From Glaciimonas sp. CA11.2 (GTDB lineage Bacteria > Pseudomonadota > Gammaproteobacteria > Burkholderiales > Burkholderiaceae_D), in contig NZ_JAVIWL010000001.1 in NCBI RefSeq assembly GCF_034314045.1, positions 5,084,001 through 5,148,000 on the forward strand: a DNA stretch of 64,000 bases, in the 5' to 3' direction. Of this stretch, positions 18,726 through 27,573 are shown in pieces (within the stretch, counting starts at the first letter, position 1; each line of letters opens with the position of its first letter). A program made the position numbers and the translations under genes. Under the pieces are notes generated by a model. That model saw only the letters and a list, made by a program, of their open reading frames with translations, was not told the DNA's origin and did not search any database.

Positions 18726-20012
18726 ATGTTGTTTCGATGGAACTGGATCACGCCATGCTATAAGCTCGTCTACGCTAAAGCGAAACCGTCCAGCGCGAAA
18801 CGACACACGCAGGTGTCGGTACTTTCTCAAATAATAGATCCCAACCATTGCAGCCGCAAAGCCAGAAGCCGCGCCGACACCAAGCGCCCAACGCGGGCCG
18901 AATCGGTCTGCTACCCAACCCACCACTGGCGCACCAAGCGGTGCGCCGCCCAACGCCACCGCCAGCATTATAGCCACCACTCGCCCACGCATCGCAGGCT
19001 CGGTGGATAGTTGCACCAAACTATTGGTAGACGTGGTGAAAGTCTGCGTCGACACGCCGATGATAATCAGCGCAAGGCCAAAAAACACATAGTTAGGCAT
19101 GATCGCCGCTAACGTGCAACCAATCCCAAAGACCACAGCGCCAATGAGCAGCAGCCCGATATGCGGTTGCGCCCTTCTGGCCGCCAACAACGCGCCCGCC
19201 ACAGAACCGATCGCCATCGTCGACGTCAGCAAACCATATTGCCCCGATCCGGCATGGAAGACTGTCACTGACATGGTCGAGATAAAAATTGGAAAGTTAA
19301 GTCCAAAAGTACCAATCAAAAACAGCATGAGAAGCACCGCTTTCAAATCGGGACGCCGCCATACATAGTGAAATCCCTCGACTAATCCACCGGGCGTCCG
19401 CGGCGCTCTTTTGGACCGATGCAAGTCACTCACGCGGAGGAATGTAAGCGAGCAAAGTACCGCAACAAAAGAGACCGCATTAATGAGAAAAACCCATCCC
19501 GAACCAACCGCCGCAATCAACAGACCGGCAAGGGCTGGTCCGATCATCCGTGCCGCATTGAACGACGTCGAGTTCAACGCCGCCGCGTTCGCAAGATCGG
19601 CTTCTCCAACCAGTTCCGACACAAACGTCTGGCGTATCGGAGCATCAAACGCAGTGACACAGCCAAGCAAAAATCCCAACAAATACACGTGCCACAACTG
19701 AATCAGCCCGAAAAGTGTCAGCAACCCCAACGCGAGCGCCAACACCCCCATCATTGCCTGCGTGGCGATCAACAGTCTTCGCCTGTCGAAATGGTCAGCA
19801 ACGAAACCCGTCAAGGGCAACAAAAGCAGCTGCGGTCCAAACTGCAACGCCGTCACAATCCCAAGGGCTGTCGCATTCTTATGCGTCAAATGGGTCAGCA
19901 CTAACCAATCCTCCGTGGTGCGCTGCATCCAGGTGCCGACATTAGACACAAGGGCACCACCCACCCAAAGCCGATAATTGACATTATTTAATGACCGGAA
20001 AGTACCCATCAC
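18708..20012 (-). CDS. MFS transporter, DHA3/EntS-like
   Basis: A 434-residue membrane protein with about twelve hydrophobic segments. Its opening, FRSLNNVNYRLWVGGALVSNVGTWMQRTTEDWLVL, is typical of the MFS_3 (EntS/DHA3) exporters, and the loop DHFDRRRLLIATQ matches the MFS A-like motif. Such proteins export drugs, siderophores or metabolites using the proton gradient. It lies 43 bases downstream of the hydrolase gene on the same strand and probably belongs to the MarR-controlled unit. The substrate is unknown. Confidence 0.8.
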   Translation of the reverse strand: MMGTFRSLNNVNYRLWVGGALVSNVGTWMQRTTEDWLVLTHLTHKNATALGIVTALQFGPQLLLLPLTGFVADHFDRRRLLIATQAMMGVLALALGLLTLFGLIQLWHVYLLGFLLGCVTAFDAPIRQTFVSELVGEADLANAAALNSTSFNAARMIGPALAGLLIAAVGSGWVFLINAVSFVAVLCSLTFLRVSDLHRSKRAPRTPGGLVEGFHYVWRRPDLKAVLLMLFLIGTFGLNFPIFISTMSVTVFHAGSGQYGLLTSTMAIGSVAGALLAARRAQPHIGLLLIGAVVFGIGCTLAAIMPNYVFFGLALIIIGVSTQTFTTSTNSLVQLSTEPAMRGRVVAIMLAVALGGAPLGAPVVGWVADRFGPRWALGVGAASGFAAAMVGIYYLRKYRHLRVSFRAGRFRFSVDELIAWRDPVPSKQHADAST

Positions 20013-20055
20013 CGTACCACTATCGCAAGCTTTGCAACCTGCACCGTAAACATAC

Positions 20056-20619
20056 TCATTCGTGATCCTTATCGAGCAATTCGATGATCTCTCGCACTGA
20101 ACCGGTCTCGCCCAACCGTGGAAAAATCAGCGTGATGCTATTGGCGTGCGCTTCGGAGCTCCGGTCAGTCATGGCGTCGATAGCCAGCGTGACATTGAAC
20201 CCAAGCTCGTGCGCCTGACGTGCGGTCGACTCAACACCGATGCTGGTCGCCACGCCGACGATCACCACCTGTGTCACAGCACGGTCTTTCAGATACGCAG
20301 CAAGGTCGGTGTTGGTGAATGCGCCCCAAGTATGCTTCGTCACCACGGCATCATCCGGCTGCTGTTTCAGCTCCGGGACAATATCAATCCATCCCGCAGG
20401 CGGCGTCCCCATATGACGCGCTTGTTCTGTTCGCCCCGGCGCACCACCCGCTACGTTGACCAATACGATGGGCAAACCATGGCGGCGAAAGGCATCAGCC
20501 AACATCGCGGCGCGCTGTATTACTTCGCTCATAGGAGGGACGGCCGACAGAGCGGCCATGCCGTTCTGCAAGTCGACAACGATAAGTGCGGTCTGAGGAT
20601 CAAGTGTAGTGACTGTCAT
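20056..20619 (-). CDS. Isochorismatase-fold hydrolase lacking the catalytic cysteine
   Basis: The 187-residue product has the isochorismatase fold, with Asp16 in IVVDLQNG and Lys95 in VTKHTWGAF. At the usual nucleophile position, TSICVESTAR in nicotinamidase/amidase members, it reads TSIGVESTAR, so Gly128 replaces Cys. True isochorismatases such as EntB and PhzD also lack the Cys, so it may hydrolyse a vinyl ether or be altered in function. I started at the ATG at 20619, which follows AAAGGAAAAC; the frame extends to 20778 without a ribosome site. It is expressed behind marR and ahead of an MFS exporter. Confidence 0.8.
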   Translation of the reverse strand: MTVTTLDPQTALIVVDLQNGMAALSAVPPMSEVIQRAAMLADAFRRHGLPIVLVNVAGGAPGRTEQARHMGTPPAGWIDIVPELKQQPDDAVVTKHTWGAFTNTDLAAYLKDRAVTQVVIVGVATSIGVESTARQAHELGFNVTLAIDAMTDRSSEAHANSITLIFPRLGETGSVREIIELLDKDHE

Positions 20620-20840
20620 GATATGTTTTCCTTTTTTGATGTGAACTTCAAGATGATTAAATGGTAACCGGCGCACGACGCTCGGCGCACAACACACATT
20701 GATTACAAAATGATTACAAAATAAGACTTCCCTACTTCGTGAAAGTCGAAAACCAACGGACGCAGTTCGACTCAGCACCTTCGCGCAAAGCCACCGGCAC
20801 TCTCGTTTCTCAATTTAATTAATACAGAGAGAAGCACAGG

Positions 20841-21302
20841 TTATGCATCAACCAGGCGACTAAGCAGCTTGATACTGACAGCAAGTGTTGCTTGTTCTTC
20901 CGCCGACAATTTGGTGTTGATGCTACGGAACAGCCAATCCTCCCGCGCCGACCGTGCCGCGCTGACCCATTCTCGACACGCCGTCGTGAGCGACAAGATC
21001 GTTTGTCGCCCGTCTGCTGGATCCGGCGCCCCACTCACCATCCCGGCTGCGGTCAATACGGCGACGGTTGCACCGATGGATTGCGGCCGCATACCTTCCG
21101 CCAAGGCGAGCGCTGTCACCGTTGCTGGTCCCTCGCGCTCCAAGCGACTCAGAACCGACATTTGCGATGCCGTGAAATCCCCCGGATACACCTCTTCGCG
21201 CAAGCGCCGCTTTAGTTTACCCATTAACACCCGAATCTCACCGGCAAGCATCAACGTGCGCGCCGCCTCATCATCATGGGCTTGTTGTTCGTGTTGGTTC
21301 AT
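20841..21302 (-). CDS. MarR family transcriptional regulator
   Basis: A 153-residue winged-helix regulator. FTASQMSVLSRLEREGPATVTALALAEGMRPQSIG is the typical MarR DNA-binding region, followed by a wing with DPADGRQTILSLT. MarR proteins bind as dimers to operators near their own gene and are released by small ligands. An array of 13-bp repeats lies directly upstream, and the hydrolase and MFS genes follow on the same strand, so it probably controls all three. Confidence 0.85.
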   Translation of the reverse strand: MNQHEQQAHDDEAARTLMLAGEIRVLMGKLKRRLREEVYPGDFTASQMSVLSRLEREGPATVTALALAEGMRPQSIGATVAVLTAAGMVSGAPDPADGRQTILSLTTACREWVSAARSAREDWLFRSINTKLSAEEQATLAVSIKLLSRLVDA

Positions 21303-21378
21303 AGACTCATTTCGATAAACGATAAAAAAACTTCCATCCTCAATCTCTAAGCTTACAACTACGGATTACAACGGCAAA

Positions 21379-21417
21379 CTACAAAGCTTAACTACAAAGT
21401 TAATCTACGAAGCTTAC
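21379..21417. repeat. Three tandem 13-bp repeats upstream of marR
   Basis: CTACAAAGCTTAA, CTACAAAGTTAAT and CTACGAAGCTTAC stand head to tail, and weaker relatives (AAGCTTACAACTAC) occur at 21348-21362. The array lies about 80-115 bases upstream of the marR start. This suggests an operator array for the MarR protein or another regulator. Confidence 0.65.
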
Positions 21418-21514
21418 CTTCTTATTAGGATAGATAGTTTGTTGTCCGATGTCAAGGGGACCGCGACGTTGCTGTGAATTTGTATAAGATATGGCGCTTG
21501 TAGGGTGTTAAGTA

Positions 21515-21807
21515 AATCCCCATAACGCGACGACCGCTAAGCAACAATGGCATCGCAAACGCGCTGGCGCTATGGGCGAACAACAACAAGGCGCAGGATA
21601 GAATCCCCGCCATTGCCATCGGAAAAAGTATGTGACGCATAATTACCAGCGCGTAGCACCTAGCGTGGCCGCGGCTTCTTCATACGCACTGGAAGCTACT
21701 TTTAAGGCGCTCGCCGTCGGCAGAACCGCCAAGGGAAATGCGGTCTGTATCAACCCCAACAGGACGCGGTTTTTACGATACAGCCATTGAATCGGCCGTT
21801 GCAGCAT
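21515..21807 (-). pseudogene. Remnant of an ABC transporter permease
   Basis: Reading the minus strand from an ATG at 21807 gives about 48 residues with FPLAVLPTASALK and the coupling motif YEEAAATLGATRW, followed by a stop. The protein continues in another frame as MRHILFPMAMAGILS and SASAFAMPLLLSGRRV, then diverges near 21515. This is the EAA-loop region of a PotB/PotH or iron/thiamine-type permease with a frameshift between RW and MRH and both ends missing. A TAG lies just upstream of the ATG. It is a decayed fragment, not an active gene. Confidence 0.65.
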
Positions 21808-22034
21808 GCCGAGCTAGAGTTGTTATTTTGTCTATCTCGAAAGCGTCGCGAACCAGGAAAAAGTCGCACCGTTCCGTGCCTGGATCATTGAATATTGCGG
21901 GACGAATGAACAGACAATACCGGAGCCATTTTAGCCGTGCATGGATTAACACGACTAAAGCCGCGGAACGCCCGTTATCAGTCAGTTCAATCGGTCGATT
22001 TTTTCCGGATTATTAGGATACGTATTTCAACGAA

Positions 22035-23489
22035 TCAAATTCCGCCCATGCACAAATACTTGATGACCTGATAGTCTTCGATACCGTATTTCGAACCTTC
22101 GCGGCCCAGACCGGATTGCTTGACGCCACCAAATGGCGCGACTTCGGTAGAAATCAGACCAGTATTGATACCGACTATGCCACTCTCAAGCGCTTCCGCC
22201 ACCCGCCAGATACGGCCGATATCGCGTGAATAAAAATAACTGGCCAATCCGAATTCGGTATCGTTGGCCATCGCCACCACTTCGTCGTCAGTGGTAAAGC
22301 GAAACAAGGGTGCCATCGGGCCAAACGTTTCTTCGCGCGCCACCACCATATCGGAAGTAACATCGGCCAAAATAGTTGGCTCAAAAAAACTATGGCCCAA
22401 CGAATGACGCTTGCCACCCGCAAGGATGCGCGCGCCCTTGCTCAAGGCATCCGCAATGTGCTGCTCGACTTTTTCAACTGCTTTTTGATCAATCAACGGC
22501 CCTTGGGTCACGCCCTCTTGCTGACCGTCCCCGACTTTCAACTTGGCAACTGCCGCTACCAGTTTTTCAGCGAATGCATCGTACACGCCAGCTTGCACGT
22601 ACAAGCGGTTGGCGCAGACGCAGGTCTGTCCGGCATTGCGGTATTTGGACGCCATTGCGCCCTCGACAGCGGCATCCAGATCAGCGTCGTCGAAGACGAT
22701 GAATGGTGCGTTCCCACCCAGTTCCAACGATAGTTTCTTAATGGTTGGCGCACATTGCTCCATCAACAAACGTCCGACGCCGGTTGAACCGGTGAACGTC
22801 AGCTTACGCACAATCGGATTGCTGGTCATTTCTGCACCGATGACACGGGCAGCGCCTGTGACAACGCTAAACACACCCGCTGGAACACCGGCGCGCTCCG
22901 CCAGTACTGCCAGCGCCAACGCTGAGAAAGGTGTGGATTCCGCAGGTTTCAGCACCATCGGACATCCCGCAGCCAACGCCGGGCCAACTTTGCGGGTAAT
23001 CATCGCTGCGGGAAAATTCCAAGGCGTAATCGCCGCGCAAACGCCAATCGGCTCCTTGATCACAACAATACGATTATTTGGCGAGGTCGATGGAATGGTG
23101 TCACCGCCAGCGCGTTTACCCTCTTCAGCAAACCATTCAATAAAAGAGGCTGCATAAGTGATTTCACCCTTGGCTTCAGCCAGCGGCTTGCCTTGTTCCA
23201 ATGTCATGATCAGCGCCAGATCATCCGCATTCGCCAACATCAGATCATTCCATTTACGCAAAACCACGCTGCGCTCTTTGGCCGTTTTACGACGCCATGA
23301 TTTCCAGGCCGCGTTAGCGGCAGCAATCGCACGTCTGGTTTCGGTCGTACCCATTAGAGGAACCGTGCCGATAGTCCCGCCGGTAGCGGGATTAGTGACA
23401 GGAAAAGTCTCACCGTTATCGGCATCGGACCAGACACCGTTGATATAAGCTTGCTGGCGAAATAAAGAAGCGTCTTTTAATTGCAACAT
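22035..23489 (-). CDS. gabD: Succinate-semialdehyde dehydrogenase
   Basis: A 484-residue aldehyde dehydrogenase, matching the length of E. coli GabD (482). It has LELGGNAPFIVFDDADLD around the catalytic Glu and GQTCVCANRLYV with the nucleophilic Cys near residue 288. It oxidises succinate semialdehyde to succinate with NAD(P) and completes GABA degradation with the gabT product encoded upstream on the same strand. AAGGA precedes the ATG. A 715-base gap with repeat sequence separates it from gabT, so they may be separately transcribed. Confidence 0.9.
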   Translation of the reverse strand: MLQLKDASLFRQQAYINGVWSDADNGETFPVTNPATGGTIGTVPLMGTTETRRAIAAANAAWKSWRRKTAKERSVVLRKWNDLMLANADDLALIMTLEQGKPLAEAKGEITYAASFIEWFAEEGKRAGGDTIPSTSPNNRIVVIKEPIGVCAAITPWNFPAAMITRKVGPALAAGCPMVLKPAESTPFSALALAVLAERAGVPAGVFSVVTGAARVIGAEMTSNPIVRKLTFTGSTGVGRLLMEQCAPTIKKLSLELGGNAPFIVFDDADLDAAVEGAMASKYRNAGQTCVCANRLYVQAGVYDAFAEKLVAAVAKLKVGDGQQEGVTQGPLIDQKAVEKVEQHIADALSKGARILAGGKRHSLGHSFFEPTILADVTSDMVVAREETFGPMAPLFRFTTDDEVVAMANDTEFGLASYFYSRDIGRIWRVAEALESGIVGINTGLISTEVAPFGGVKQSGLGREGSKYGIEDYQVIKYLCMGGI

Positions 23490-23715
23490 AAAAAATCCTT
23501 AGCGGGTAGTTAAGACAGGGAGTTTATGGGCGTTGCTATCACAATACAGTCAAGATGCAATACAGCAACACGAAAAAGTAAGCCGGGGATGACATTATTA
23601 AGGCGGCTGAAAACTCTCAAGCCGCAGCTGCGAATATTACTGAATTTTAACCAGAGCGTGTTAACGTTCGAATGTTGATTTATAAATGGTTTGTTAGATG
23701 TTATTGGTATGGTTT

Positions 23716-23760
23716 CGATTCGTCGACGACTGAAACGGTTGGTGCTCCAGGGATGCTTGT
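23716..23760. repeat. Dispersed short repeat, copy A
   Basis: This 45-base segment matches 44875-44919 at roughly four of five positions, including an uninterrupted 18-base core ACTGAAACGGTTGGTGCT. The two copies lie in unrelated intergenic regions, about 21 kb apart and in the same orientation. The origin is unknown. Confidence 0.5.
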
Positions 23761-23887
23761 CGGGGTGGCCCGACAGCCAGTCATATATGGACACTCTCAG
23801 TTTGACAAGCATTCAATCGATGATCAGAAACCGGTCAAGATTGCATCCATATATCGGGACTTTAGGCGGGATTATTCCCTTGTCCCT

Positions 23888-23945
23888 GATCGAGCCAAAA
23901 GAAACTAACCAAAAAGAAGGCGACCCCAGAGACGCCGCCCTCAGA
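23888..23945. repeat. Probable interspersed extragenic repeat
   Basis: The stretch around GAGCCAAAAGAAACTAACC, followed by AAAAAGAAGGCGACCCC, resembles an interspersed sequence that I remember as frequent between genes in proteobacteria. Only this copy is seen here. The whole gap 23490-24204 contains no convincing gene; its short frames lack ribosome sites. Confidence 0.35.
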
Positions 23946-24204
23946 TCACCAAGTTTTTCGACTTTCAGTCAGGTTGAAAGACCAACTCGCTACACTCAAA
24001 CATGTCTTCCAATAATCCCGACTGACAGCTGAAATACTTGGCAGCGTCAATGACGATAGGTCAAAAAAAAATTCAAAACAAATTCAAAGACTACCGCAAC
24101 AGCCTTCATAACGTATGTGATTCAGTTTGCACCAACCTCACTTTAAGCTTTATATGTCAACACGCCCGAATGCGTCATTTTGATCGCCAGAGACAGATCA
24201 AAGA

Positions 24205-25518
24205 CTACGCACTGCGCATCACGGTGCCCAGAATAGCCAGCGCTTCATCCATCACAGCATCAGGAATCGTCAATGGAAAGAGAAAACGAATAACGTTACC
24301 GTAGACGCCGCAGGTTAATAATAACAAGCCTTTTTTAAGTGCTTCTGTCTGGACCCGTTTAGCGAAATCGGCATCAGCATCGCGGGTGCCCGGCTTCAGA
24401 AATTCAACTGCCACCATTGCACCAAGCCCACGAATATCGGCAATCTGAGGCACCTCTGCACCCAAAATTTCAAGTTGATTCTTGAGCTTTTTGCCGAGGA
24501 TATTGGCACGGTCGACCAGTTGCTCTTCCTCGATCACTTCCAGTACGGCCAGCGCGGATGCAACCGCCAGCGGATTACCGGCATAGGTACCGCCCAGACC
24601 ACCAGGCGCTGCTGCGTCCATAATCTCGGCCCGTCCGCACACTGCAGACAAAGGCATACCACCAGCCAAACTCTTGGCCATCGTCATCAGATCAGGAATT
24701 ACATTGTAGTGCTCAATAGCGAAGAGCTTGCCGGTGCGCGCAAAGCCAGTCTGAATTTCATCGACGATTAGCAAAATACCCAGCTCATCACATAACTTAC
24801 GCAACGCTTGCATGAGTTCGACAGGTGCGCAATAAAATCCGCCCTCACCTTGCACCGGCTCCAAAATAATCGCCGCTACACGTTGCGGATCAACATCGGT
24901 CTTGAACAGCATTTGCAAGGCTGCCAGTGAATCTTTTGTTGTGACGCCATGCAACTCGACCGGGAATGGGACATGATAAATTTCGGAAGGAAATGGTCCA
25001 AAGCCCACCTTGTAGGGAACGACCTTGCCGGTCAACGCCATTCCCATCATAGTGCGACCATGAAAAGCGCCCGAGAAAGCGATCACCGCTGTGCGACCCG
25101 TTGCAGCACGGGCGATTTTGACCGCATTTTCTACAGCCTCGGCGCCAGTAGAAAAGAATGCTGTTTTTTTGGCATGAGTGCCCGGCGTGATCGCATTGAT
25201 GCGCTCTGCCAGCGTAACGTAACTTTCATACGGCACAATTTGATAGGCAGTATGGGTAAATTTACCTAACTGCTCCTGAATAGCGGCCACCAGTTTGGGA
25301 TGGCGATGCCCGGTATTCAGTACCGCGATACCGGCAGCGAAATCAATAAAGCGGCGATTTTCGACATCCCATATCTCTGCATTTAACGCATGTGAAGCAT
25401 AAAAATCACACATAACGCCGACCCCGCGTGGCGTCGCAGCATTCTTGCGTTGGTGAAGTTGCGCGTTGGTGGAGTTGTTAATTGGTACTGTAGTGGCGTG
25501 AAAACCATCGTTTTTCAT
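24205..25518 (-). CDS. gabT: 4-aminobutyrate aminotransferase
   Basis: A 437-residue class III PLP aminotransferase. The Schiff-base lysine lies near residue 282 in MTMAKSLAGGMPL, and LLIVDEIQTGFARTGK is the cofactor-contacting Asp motif. GTYAGNPLAVA is typical of GabT. It transfers the amino group of GABA to 2-oxoglutarate, giving succinate semialdehyde for GabD. CGGAG precedes the ATG. Related ornithine or 5-aminovalerate transaminases are alternatives; the neighbouring gabD favours GABA or 5-aminovalerate. Confidence 0.88.
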   Translation of the reverse strand: MKNDGFHATTVPINNSTNAQLHQRKNAATPRGVGVMCDFYASHALNAEIWDVENRRFIDFAAGIAVLNTGHRHPKLVAAIQEQLGKFTHTAYQIVPYESYVTLAERINAITPGTHAKKTAFFSTGAEAVENAVKIARAATGRTAVIAFSGAFHGRTMMGMALTGKVVPYKVGFGPFPSEIYHVPFPVELHGVTTKDSLAALQMLFKTDVDPQRVAAIILEPVQGEGGFYCAPVELMQALRKLCDELGILLIVDEIQTGFARTGKLFAIEHYNVIPDLMTMAKSLAGGMPLSAVCGRAEIMDAAAPGGLGGTYAGNPLAVASALAVLEVIEEEQLVDRANILGKKLKNQLEILGAEVPQIADIRGLGAMVAVEFLKPGTRDADADFAKRVQTEALKKGLLLLTCGVYGNVIRFLFPLTIPDAVMDEALAILGTVMRSA

Positions 25519-25594
25519 GAAAGCTCCGTTAGTGTCTGGTTATGTATTCTAAAATCCATAACGAATACTAAAGCTGCCGTGGATCTATAATATA

Positions 25595-25627
25595 GTGCCA
25601 CTTTCAATTTTCTTATGGAGCCACTTT
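25595..25627. promoter_or_regulatory. Direct repeats resembling a MocR/GabR operator
   Basis: GTGCCACTTT (25595-25604) and GAGCCACTTT (25618-25627) are direct repeats whose starts are 23 bases apart, about two helical turns. They lie about 80 bases upstream of gabT. MocR/GabR regulators bind such spaced direct repeats beside gabT, but no MocR gene is encoded in this window. Confidence 0.45.
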
Positions 25628-25729
25628 TGCCGATCGCCTCACTTTCCGAGTTTCTCCAGATGCGTATTGAGCGCCCTAAGAAACTGGCGTCGAAGCAAGC
25701 CATTGCAGAGAAATCCGACGGAGGCAAAG

Positions 25730-25813
25730 ATGCAATCGCAGTGCCCTCTACGATCAGTGTATGGCTTCGAGAACAAGCCACCAGTCATCACGCGTAAAGA
25801 AACCCAAAGCTAA
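25730..25813 (+). CDS. Possible 27-residue peptide gene
   Basis: An ATG at 25730 follows a strong GGAGG with seven-base spacing and opens a 27-codon frame: MQSQCPLRSVYGFENKPP, then VITRKETQS. A strong intrinsic terminator begins 26 bases after the stop, so a short transcript divergent from gabT is likely. A longer frame in phase with it and a 60-residue frame from 25615 overlap it but lack ribosome sites. I do not recognise the peptide. Confidence 0.35.
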   Translation: MQSQCPLRSVYGFENKPPVITRKETQS

Positions 25814-25838
25814 AACCACTTTATTCAGTCAACAAAAC

Positions 25839-25881
25839 GCCGCTCCTTCCGCACAATAAATGCAGAAGGAGCGGCTTTTTT
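25839..25881 (+). terminator. Strong intrinsic terminator
   Basis: GCCGCTCCTTC pairs perfectly with GAAGGAGCGGC (11 bp) over a 15-base loop and is followed by six T residues. It ends a rightward transcript that begins somewhere after the gabT promoter region, where no large gene exists. Confidence 0.9.
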
Positions 25882-26183
25882 GCGTCGACCCGAGTCAGAA
25901 ATGCGCGATGAATTTATTGCGCAGATTGATAGCGACTACACCAATAGAGCCTGTTAGCTAAAATTGAAATCAATGACAAAATAAATTTTTGGTTCAGATA
26001 GGTCAGCTACGAAAATAACATAATTGCAGAGCTGAAATTTCAGGCTTAAGTACAAAAAAATTCATTTGAATTTGCAGGAATTGAGGAAAGGAAACCTGTC
26101 TTAATTTATGCTCTTTTTTTGCCTAATGATTACGCTTTTTATTAATATCGGGAACCGTTGATGCACCATCGGGAAATGTAGTT
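25882..26183. other. AT-rich intergenic stretch, nothing recognised
   Basis: About 300 bases of AT-rich sequence between the terminator and the end of a leftward membrane-protein gene. I see no frame with a ribosome site and no repeat or RNA fold of note. It marks the drop in GC at the entry to the CDI island. Confidence 0.5.
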
Positions 26184-26750
26184 TTATTTCATGAGCACGA
26201 GGCTACCGATAATCACCGCCATAAATAAAACACCGCCTATAACAATAGTTAGCCAATTCAATACACTAAAACGATCATTTTTATCATGATCAGGTGTGAC
26301 TGCATGATTGATTTGATTCACACGGATTTGTACAGGCACGAAGAAAATTGGTGCCATCAATGAAATAAGTAAACAAATATGTCCGAGCCTGGAGATAGAT
26401 GCCACAACAATCCACGCGATAGTGAGCGAACCTGCATGTAGCTTACCCTGGCTAGTATTCGGCGTTTTGAAATCACGTATTTTTTTAAACATTTGATAGC
26501 AAAACAAAAAAGCAAAGAGTGCTCGCGCAAAAGGCACAATATTGATCTTTTCCCGCGCCTTAACAAGCTGCCAATTTCGATAGAGCCAGACTATCTGGTA
26601 AAGCCCAAACGTACAAAACGACAACACTAAAAGCTTGGTAATTGAAACAGCGAAGAACGGTGTTTGCATCTCCGCTTTACCGTTAAACGAGCTAAGTACT
26701 TCTAATGGGGTTTCAGAAATAATGCTTTTTTCGTACTGGTTTGTATTCAA
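26184..26750 (-). CDS. Hypothetical inner-membrane protein
   Basis: An approximately 188-residue protein with four to five hydrophobic segments. The region VLSFCTFGLYQIVWLYRNW near residues 43-61 resembles the first helices of DUF4234-like membrane proteins. The longest frame starts at a TTG (26750) with a poor ribosome site, so the true start is uncertain. Base composition is AT-rich compared with the flanking housekeeping genes. It is the last leftward gene of the CDI graveyard, where small membrane proteins often act as immunity proteins; that role is only a guess. Confidence 0.55.
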   Translation of the reverse strand: MNTNQYEKSIISETPLEVLSSFNGKAEMQTPFFAVSITKLLVLSFCTFGLYQIVWLYRNWQLVKAREKINIVPFARALFAFLFCYQMFKKIRDFKTPNTSQGKLHAGSLTIAWIVVASISRLGHICLLISLMAPIFFVPVQIRVNQINHAVTPDHDKNDRFSVLNWLTIVIGGVLFMAVIIGSLVLMK

Positions 26751-26850
26751 AATTTTCTCTACTTAGAAAGGACCTCAAGGGACCACAAAGTCTAGAGTAG
26801 CGTTCTTTTTTGTTAAACTGTTTCCTTCTTATATTAGTTAGGTGAATTAC

Positions 26851-27309
26851 TTAACCAATGCCCTGAGCAACCATCGCGAGCAGATTGAATCTTCGCTGAA
26901 ATTCAAGATTTTTGGATGGGCGCTTGCTGATGACGTCAGCAATTTCTTTATCGTAACCACTGTTGATATAGGCTAAGTTTTTCTGAACGTTCGTCGCATA
27001 GAACAGAAACTGTCCCTTACCGATAGACAGGCTTGGATTGGTCGCGACATATTCGGATTGCAAAATATGTAAGAACGCTTCTGCCTGTGCTGATTAAGGC
27101 ACGTCGTAGCCGAGATTATAATCAGCCAGATTTTGCGCAGTATTTGCCAGCATGGATAACGCACCTTGTATTTGCTCTGGTGTTGGATGGTCTGTGTTGT
27201 ACACTTCTTTCGCATAACGGCTGGCATTTTTTTTAATAAGTTCAACTTCTTTCGGATGCAACTGCCAATTATTAACATCAGGGCAGTCCGACGCAATATT
27301 CACCGCCAA
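26851..27309 (-). pseudogene. Displaced pre-toxin fragment of a hemagglutinin/CdiA-like gene
   Basis: The frame reads PDVNNWQLHPKEVELIKK, which lines up with DVNNRQLHPDERKWAKD of the large fhaB/cdiA gene downstream of 30452. It ends at a TAA (27094) after YNLGYDVP, and the same frame continues as SAQAEAFLHILQSEY, then FLFYATNVQKNLAY and a closing LLAMVAQGIG. A single nonsense change, such as CAA to TAA, would explain it. No proper start exists upstream. It is a silent or decayed C-terminal module of another CdiA-type toxin. Confidence 0.65.
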
Positions 27310-27573
27310 ACGCCGCCGACCTAGGCGGGGTGCGGCTATGGCCTATTTTTTAAAGCGCCTTAAATCCAGAACTCTCACATCATTTTTTACCGCAAAGCCA
27401 AATACAGCGCCAACCCCTAAAAATATAAATCCAGTTATAACAACAATATTTTTTCAAGAACTGTTTGCATTAAGGATGTATAACCATGGAAGCAAAAACA
27501 CAAGCTGTCGTTGCATAGCTAATAAAAGTATAAATTTTTACTTCAAATTTTATCAAACTATCTTTTTTATGAT

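Noticed and set aside
21379..21417. Tandem repeats as a CRISPR array
   Set aside because: Units are 13 bp and adjacent, with no spacers and no cas genes.
23672..24032. Overlapping frames between gabD and gabT
   Set aside because: No ribosome sites; they coincide with probable repeat sequence and have the composition of non-coding DNA.
26973..27296. 107-codon minus-strand frame
   Set aside because: The alternative frame carries the recognisable VNN pre-toxin sequence; this one is a shadow.
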